Shown: positions 7,336-11,503 of the stretch, in pieces
Numbering within the stretch: the stretch's first letter is position 1
Layout: every line of letters begins with the position of its first letter
From: Desulfobacterales bacterium
GTDB taxonomy: Bacteria > Desulfobacterota > Desulfobacteria > Desulfobacterales > JASFBJ01
Length of the DNA: 11,503 nucleotides
Assembly (NCBI GenBank): GCA_030149585.1
Contig: JASFBJ010000096.1
Location: 1-11,503 of the forward strand
Reading direction: 5' to 3'
The notes under the pieces: generated by a model
What the model was told of the DNA's origin: nothing
Database searches by the model: none
What the model saw: only the letters and a program-made list of their open reading frames with translations
Position numbers and translations under genes: made by a program

Positions 7336-7357
7336 AAACTGACTGAGTGCTCAGTTT
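7336..7357. promoter_or_regulatory. Palindromic operator, probably bound by the adjacent TetR regulator
   Basis: Two overlapping inverted repeats are visible: ACTGAG-TG-CTCAGT at 7342-7355, and AAACTGA at 7336-7342 paired with TCAGTTT at 7351-7357. The ACTGAG/CTCAGT arms resemble operators reported for several TetR-family proteins. The site sits just after the candidate -10 and 24 bases before the regulator's ATG. Binding by the encoded protein is inferred from position. Confidence 0.55.
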
Positions 7358-7381
7358 AATTTAAAAAATATACGGGTGTCC

Positions 7382-7960
7382 ATGACAAGAAAGCAGGCAA
7401 TACTTCAGGCAGCAACAAGACTTTTTTCTGAAAAAGGTTTTAAAGATACTTCAATGGCCAGGCTTTCCAAAATAACGGGCGTTGCCCAAGGCACTATTTT
7501 TTATCATTTTAAAAATAAAGAAGAGCTTTTTATTTCTATTCTGGAGGATTTCAGGAAAAGCATAATAAATGAAATCGATCGATACACAAAAGAAAATAAG
7601 TTTGATACAGGCCTGGACATGATCGAAGGCGCAGTTGCTTTCTATCTTTATCTGGCCGGGGCTATGGAAGACCGGTTTCTTCTTTTGCATCGGCATGAAG
7701 CATATGAATTTGCCAAGATTAATCCGGTTTGCAGAGACCTTCTTGAATTCATTTATGGCTGCTTGATAAATATTTTCGAGCAGGCCATCCTGCTTGGCCA
7801 AAAAGATGGAACTATTGCAGATGTTCCGGCCAAAAAGATCGCCTTGCTCATTTTTACTATGGTGGACGGGGTTGTTCGATTTAGCACCTATGAACTTTAC
7901 GATGCCGGCACGCTCTATGATGAACTCATCAATTCGTGCCGCAAAATTTTGCAAAAATAA
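7382..7960 (+). CDS. TetR/AcrR-family transcriptional regulator
   Basis: This is a one-component repressor-type protein of 192 residues. The N-terminal DNA-binding domain is clear: KQAILQAATRLFSEKGFKDT (4-23), then ARLSKITGVAQGTIFYHFKN (26-45), the helix-turn-helix with the usual 'G.iY.HF..K..L' ending. The ligand-binding domain (about 55-192) is divergent, as normal for TetR, and gives no clue to the inducer. The ATG at 7382 is preferred because a weak ACGGG precedes it; an in-frame GTG at 7376 has no ribosome site. A palindromic operator and promoter immediately upstream suggest autoregulation. It is 24 bases upstream of the SulP gene on the same strand, so it probably controls the transporter and receiver genes as part of one operon. 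The end of the gene contains the AT palindrome GCAAAATTTTGC, probably just coding sequence. Confidence 0.93.
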   Translation: MTRKQAILQAATRLFSEKGFKDTSMARLSKITGVAQGTIFYHFKNKEELFISILEDFRKSIINEIDRYTKENKFDTGLDMIEGAVAFYLYLAGAMEDRFLLLHRHEAYEFAKINPVCRDLLEFIYGCLINIFEQAILLGQKDGTIADVPAKKIALLIFTMVDGVVRFSTYELYDAGTLYDELINSCRKILQK

Positions 7961-7984
7961 GATTTTTTGAGACAGGAGTTGTTT

Positions 7985-10117
7985 ATGCTGAAACGCTTTT
8001 TCCCTTTTATTGCATGGTTTAGAGACTATGGACTTGATAGTTTGCGGATTGACATTATTTCCGGACTAACCGTGGCGCTGGTGCTTATTCCCCAGTCTAT
8101 GGCCTATGCGCAGTTGGCTGGATTGCCTGCATATTATGGATTATATGCGTCTTTTCTTCCGCCAATGATAGCTGCCCTGTTTGGTTCAAGCAAACAACTG
8201 GCTACAGGCCCTGTGGCAGTGGTTTCGCTTATGACGGCAGCTTCACTTGAGCCTCTGGCAACTGCAGGAAGCCAGGGCTACATTATATATGCCATTTTGC
8301 TTGCACTTATGGTTGGAGTATTCCAGTTTTCCCTTGGAATATTAAAGCTTGGAATTGTGGTAAATTTTCTTTCTCATCCGGTGGTGAACGGTTTTACTAA
8401 TGCAGCGGCCATTATTATTGCCTCTTCCCAGCTTTCCAAGTTGTTTGGTGTATATGTTGATAAGGCACAGCACCATTATGAAACAATTTTTCGTGTAATT
8501 GCGGCTGCCTTTCATTACACGCACTGGCCGACATTGGCTATGGGCGTTTTTGCCTTTGCCATTATGTTCGGGCTCAAACGTATTTCCCCTAAGATTCCGA
8601 ATGTGCTGGTGGCTGTGGTAGTTACCACTTTGCTTTCTCTTGGCCTTGGGTTCCAGCATAATAAGGTCGTGGATATTTCAGCAATCCAATCGCTTGAAGC
8701 TATACAACTGATCAAGAATATTAATAAATCTATTGATACAATTAATCGCTACTCAAAAGAGCGGGCTATAATAAATAAGGCGCTTGAAACAACTATCAAA
8801 GAACATAACATTATTGCCTTACTGGATGCTGAGCATAATGTGAGTGTTTTAACTACGAATATGGAACTCTCCAGATATAGTGCACACAAATACCGGGAAA
8901 AAATCAGGAGCCTTTTATTCGAAGGCGTTTTGCAGGCAGATGAATCAATTATTTTTTATCCTAAAAATAATATACCCGATGGATATGCGAGTGATGGGCG
9001 AATATGGCGAATTAAAGTGGGCAATCAGCCCATTGCAACGGATAATCTTCTTATGATGGGCGGAGGCGCTGTTGTGGGGATGATACCTCAAGGCCTTCCG
9101 TCTTTGAACGTTCCGAAAATTGATTTTAATATTATCACGCATCTATTACCCTATGCAGCCATTATCTCCCTCCTGGGATTTATGGAGGCCATTTCTATTG
9201 CCAAGGCCATGGCCGGTAAAACAGGACAAAGGATAGATCCAAACCAGGAACTTATTGGTCAGGGTCTGGCCAACATATTTGGCGCGTTTGGGAAAAGCTA
9301 CCCGACATCAGGTTCATTTTCCAGGTCGGCCGTGAATCTTCAGGCAGGCGCTGTTTCGGGGCTTTCCAGTGTATTTACCAGTTTGACTGTTGTTATTGTG
9401 CTCATGTTTTTCACACCGCTACTTTATCATTTGCCACAATCGGTTCTTGCTGCTGTTATTATGATGGCGGTAATCGGGTTGGTAAATATTTCAGGATTTG
9501 TGCATGCCTGGAGGGCCCAATGGTATGACGGGGCTATTTCCATTATTACTTTTGTCTGTACGCTTGCTTTCGCACCACACCTGGACAAGGGAATCATGAT
9601 TGGAGTACTTCTTTCGTTAATAGTATTTCTATATAAAAGTATGAGGCCTTCAGTGGCCTCTTTAGTCAGAGTTGACGATCATTCTTTTCGGTGTGTAACA
9701 ACACATGGTCTCAAGGAGTGCGAATATATTTCCATGATTCGTTTTGATGGCCCGCTTTTTTTTGCCAATGCCAGCTATATTGAAGACAAAATTATGGAGA
9801 TCATGCTTAAAAAAGAAAACTTGCGACATATTATTATTGTATCTAACGGGATTAATGATATTGATGCATCAGGGGAAGAGACTTTATCTTTGCTTATAGA
9901 CAGGATAAGAAGTGCCGGTATTGAAGTTTCCATGAGCGGTGTTAATGAAACCCTTGTAAACGTGTTCAGGCGTACGCATTTCACTGAAAAAATTGGCACA
10001 AATAACATCTATCCGACAATGGAAGATGCGATTGCTAATATTTATAAAAAAGCACATAAAGGCATCGAAGATGGCCAATGTCCTCTAATGGTGCCCCCAT
10101 ATGCTATTTCAAAATAA
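7985..10117 (+). CDS. SulP-family inorganic anion transporter with STAS domain and an extra inserted segment
   Basis: SulP (SLC26-type) proteins move sulfate, bicarbonate or other anions across the inner membrane. The 710-residue chain opens with the family signature SGLTVALVLIPQSMAYAQLA (26-45) and GLPAYYGLYASFLPPM (46-61), followed by SKQLATGPVAVVSL (69-82). Multiple hydrophobic segments cover 76-222 and 385-550. The motif VVGMIPQGLPSLNVP (363-377) and GFMEAISIAKAMAGK (398-412) mark the second half. The C-terminal STAS domain (about 565-690) includes NDIDASGEETLSLLIDRI (624-641), with S629 at the position phosphorylated in anti-sigma antagonists. Between the seventh-segment region and the IPxGLP motif lie about 135 extra hydrophilic residues (226-361) that explain the length above the usual 550-600. 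The ATG at 7985 has AGGAG at 6-base spacing; the upstream in-frame TTG has none. It lies between the tetR-type and receiver genes in a probable operon. The substrate cannot be told from sequence alone. Confidence 0.93.
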   Translation: MLKRFFPFIAWFRDYGLDSLRIDIISGLTVALVLIPQSMAYAQLAGLPAYYGLYASFLPPMIAALFGSSKQLATGPVAVVSLMTAASLEPLATAGSQGYIIYAILLALMVGVFQFSLGILKLGIVVNFLSHPVVNGFTNAAAIIIASSQLSKLFGVYVDKAQHHYETIFRVIAAAFHYTHWPTLAMGVFAFAIMFGLKRISPKIPNVLVAVVVTTLLSLGLGFQHNKVVDISAIQSLEAIQLIKNINKSIDTINRYSKERAIINKALETTIKEHNIIALLDAEHNVSVLTTNMELSRYSAHKYREKIRSLLFEGVLQADESIIFYPKNNIPDGYASDGRIWRIKVGNQPIATDNLLMMGGGAVVGMIPQGLPSLNVPKIDFNIITHLLPYAAIISLLGFMEAISIAKAMAGKTGQRIDPNQELIGQGLANIFGAFGKSYPTSGSFSRSAVNLQAGAVSGLSSVFTSLTVVIVLMFFTPLLYHLPQSVLAAVIMMAVIGLVNISGFVHAWRAQWYDGAISIITFVCTLAFAPHLDKGIMIGVLLSLIVFLYKSMRPSVASLVRVDDHSFRCVTTHGLKECEYISMIRFDGPLFFANASYIEDKIMEIMLKKENLRHIIIVSNGINDIDASGEETLSLLIDRIRSAGIEVSMSGVNETLVNVFRRTHFTEKIGTNNIYPTMEDAIANIYKKAHKGIEDGQCPLMVPPYAISK

Positions 10118-10137
10118 TCGAAGAAAAGGAGAATAAG

Positions 10138-11370
10138 ATGTCTATTATCAATATATTCAGCGGCACTTTTTGTAATAAAAGCGCTTTTATCCGCGCGATT
10201 CAAGAAGGCGGCAAAATCAGTCTCATTACAGATAAGGAAATTATAGCTGAAGCAGGCAGGCTCTCAGGTATAGCGGAAACCAAAATCGAGCGGGCATTTT
10301 TTGCAAAGACCTCGGTGTTCAACAAATTTACCCATGAAAGGGAGCGTTCTATTGCATATTTACGGCTTGCGATTGCGCAGATGCTTTCAGGCGATAACCT
10401 TATTTTTGAAGGCTTTGCCGGCAGTCTTATTCCAAAAGACATTACTCATGTGCTTCGGATTTGTCTGATTGCAGACAAAAAAAATAGAATTTTACTTGCA
10501 TCCAAAGAACTGAATATTTCAGAAAATGAAGCCGGTAAAATTATTCAAAAGCAAGACGAAAATAGTGCCTATTGGATTCATAAACTTTTTCGCCTAAACG
10601 ATCCATGGGATATATCCCTTTATGACATGGTATTTCCTATGGATAAAACAAATATCGATGAGGCAGCTACTCTCGTTAAGGAAAATTTTGCCAAAGATGC
10701 GCTTAATATAACAGATCGTTCGAAACAGGCAGTTTTGGATTTCCAGCTTGCGTCCAAAGTTGAAGGTGCTCTTGCCAAAGAGGGGCATAACGCCGATGTA
10801 AATGCCGCAGACGGCAAAATTATACTTACTATCAACAAGCATGTTCTTATGCTGAGCCGGCTTAAGTCAGAGCTGAAAAGCATTGCAGAAAAAGTCCCTG
10901 AGGTCAGGTTGGTTGAAACAAAGATTGGGTCGGATTTTCACCAAACAGATATCTATCGGAAATACGATTTTGAAACACCTTCAAAAATTCTGCTTGTTGA
11001 CGATGAGCGTGAGTTTGTACAGACTCTTTCCGAGCGTTTACTCATGCGGGATATGGGTTCTGCTGTGACCTATGATGGTAAGGGCGCACTTGAAATGGTT
11101 AAAAAGGATGAGCCAGATGTTATGATTCTGGATCTCAAGATGCCGGGAATTGACGGCATTGAGGTTTTGCGCAGGGTAAAGAAAACACAACCGGAAATTG
11201 AAGTCATTATCTTAACCGGTCATGGTTCCGATGCTGATAGAAAAGTGTGTATGGATCTTGGTGCCTTTGCATACCTTCAAAAACCGGTTGATATTAATGC
11301 TCTGAGCGATACTATCAGGAATGCAAATAAAAAAATTCGCCAAAGCAAGAACAAAAACACCGGCGATTAA
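10138..11370 (+). CDS. Hybrid protein: cytidylate-kinase-like domain, BON-like domain and CheY-type receiver
   Basis: This 410-residue soluble protein has three parts. Residues 1-185 resemble the Cytidylate_kin_2 family: ITDKEIIAEAGRLSGI (30-45), NLIFEGFAG (87-95), HVLRICLIADKKNR (104-117) and DPWDISLYDMVFPMD (155-169). Its phosphate loop is degenerate (SGTFCNKS, 8-15) compared with GxxGxGKS/T, so kinase activity is doubtful. Residues 198-264 look like a BON domain (DFQLASKVEGALAKEG, then DGKIILTIN and VPEVRLVETKI). Residues 283-395 are a complete receiver: D288/D289 acid pocket, phospho-acceptor D332 in LDLKMPGIDG, T360 in ILTGHG and K382 in QKPVD. No DNA-binding output domain follows, and the chain ends in a lysine-rich tail. 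The ATG at 10138 follows AAGGAG at 6 bases; earlier in-frame starts overlap the SulP gene without a ribosome site. The 20-base gap to SulP suggests it regulates that transporter. No histidine kinase is visible. Confidence 0.85.
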   Translation: MSIINIFSGTFCNKSAFIRAIQEGGKISLITDKEIIAEAGRLSGIAETKIERAFFAKTSVFNKFTHERERSIAYLRLAIAQMLSGDNLIFEGFAGSLIPKDITHVLRICLIADKKNRILLASKELNISENEAGKIIQKQDENSAYWIHKLFRLNDPWDISLYDMVFPMDKTNIDEAATLVKENFAKDALNITDRSKQAVLDFQLASKVEGALAKEGHNADVNAADGKIILTINKHVLMLSRLKSELKSIAEKVPEVRLVETKIGSDFHQTDIYRKYDFETPSKILLVDDEREFVQTLSERLLMRDMGSAVTYDGKGALEMVKKDEPDVMILDLKMPGIDGIEVLRRVKKTQPEIEVIILTGHGSDADRKVCMDLGAFAYLQKPVDINALSDTIRNANKKIRQSKNKNTGD

Positions 11371-11397
11371 ATCATCATTGATGAGAAATGGGGTTGC

Positions 11398-11492
11398 TAT
11401 AGATTGTCACATAATAAATTTCACAAGGTCAGAGAGACGAGATAACACCTCCGACCGATAACGCAGTGAAATTATTTATGTGACGGTCTATA
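11398..11492. repeat. Long imperfect inverted repeat, MITE-like or structured RNA
   Basis: Arms of 27 bases at 11398-11424 and 11466-11492 are complementary at 23 positions. Two of the four mismatches (11404-11405 with 11486-11485) are T-G and would pair as U-G in RNA. Inside, GGTCAGAG (11427-11434) pairs with CTCCGACC (11449-11456) except for one A-C mismatch. The outer ends read TATAGA and TCTATA, so a TA lies at each end, as after insertion of Tc1/mariner- or IS630-type elements. It starts 27 bases after the receiver gene stop and could also serve as its terminator, although no clear U-tract follows before the window ends. Confidence 0.6.
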
Positions 11493-11503
11493 AATTCCAA
11501 AGT

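Noticed and set aside
7941..7952. GCAAAATTTTGC followed by TTTTTT as a terminator between the regulator and SulP.
   Set aside because: The stem is short and AT-rich, it is part of the coding sequence, and the close gene spacing favours read-through.
7451..7954. A 167-residue open frame on the minus strand opposite the TetR gene.
   Set aside because: It is entirely antisense to a gene with a clear helix-turn-helix motif and shows no recognisable domain or ribosome site.
10078..10137. Upstream in-frame start for the receiver hybrid overlapping the SulP gene.
   Set aside because: It has no ribosome site, while AAGGAG sits 6 bases before the ATG at 10138, where the kinase-like fold begins.
11398..11492. 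An integron attC site for the terminal inverted repeat.
   Set aside because: The conserved RYYYAAC and GTTRRRY core sites are not found at the ends, and no integrase or cassette genes are present.

Overview
The window is about 11.5 kb of AT-rich bacterial chromosome with complete genes on both strands. Its content suggests an anaerobic Desulfobacterota (deltaproteobacterial, sulfate-reducer-like) organism. The reasons are a long pyrophosphate-type phosphofructokinase, a SulP anion transporter followed by a cytidylate-kinase-like/response-regulator hybrid, and LPP20-type outer-membrane lipoproteins in a Gram-negative envelope. This placement is inference from gene content; no rRNA or other taxonomic marker is present. 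I saw no tRNA, rRNA, CRISPR array, intact insertion sequence or phage gene.

Region 1 (1-4016) is housekeeping. The tail of an unidentified gene is followed by moaC (molybdenum cofactor synthesis) and, one base later, mltA (a murein lytic transglycosylase lipoprotein). These converge tail to tail, with a 12-base gap, on a minus-strand phosphofructokinase of 701 residues whose active site has the pyrophosphate-type GGDD signature.

Region 2 (3993-7121) holds a 340-base spacer with a pair of oppositely oriented palindromes resembling a REP/BIME element, a stand-alone radical SAM protein with a CX4CX2C cluster motif, and a lipoprotein that joins a CsgG/FlgO-like domain to an LPP20 (FlgP-like) domain. 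A strong hairpin then separates this lipoprotein from a convergent universal stress protein.

Region 3 (7122-11370) is the most interesting part. A TetR-type regulator with a promoter and palindromic operator directly upstream starts a tight three-gene run. The second gene encodes a SulP transporter that carries about 135 extra residues before the conserved IPxGLP motif. The third encodes a three-part protein: a degenerate cytidylate-kinase-like domain, a BON-like domain and a complete CheY-type receiver. Spacings of 24 and 20 bases and strong ribosome sites suggest one operon. My inference is that the receiver protein and the regulator adjust uptake of an inorganic anion; substrate and signal are unknown.

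Region 4 (11371-11503) contains a long imperfect inverted repeat flanked by TA on both sides. It could be a MITE-like remnant or a structured RNA or terminator, and it stops close to the window edge.
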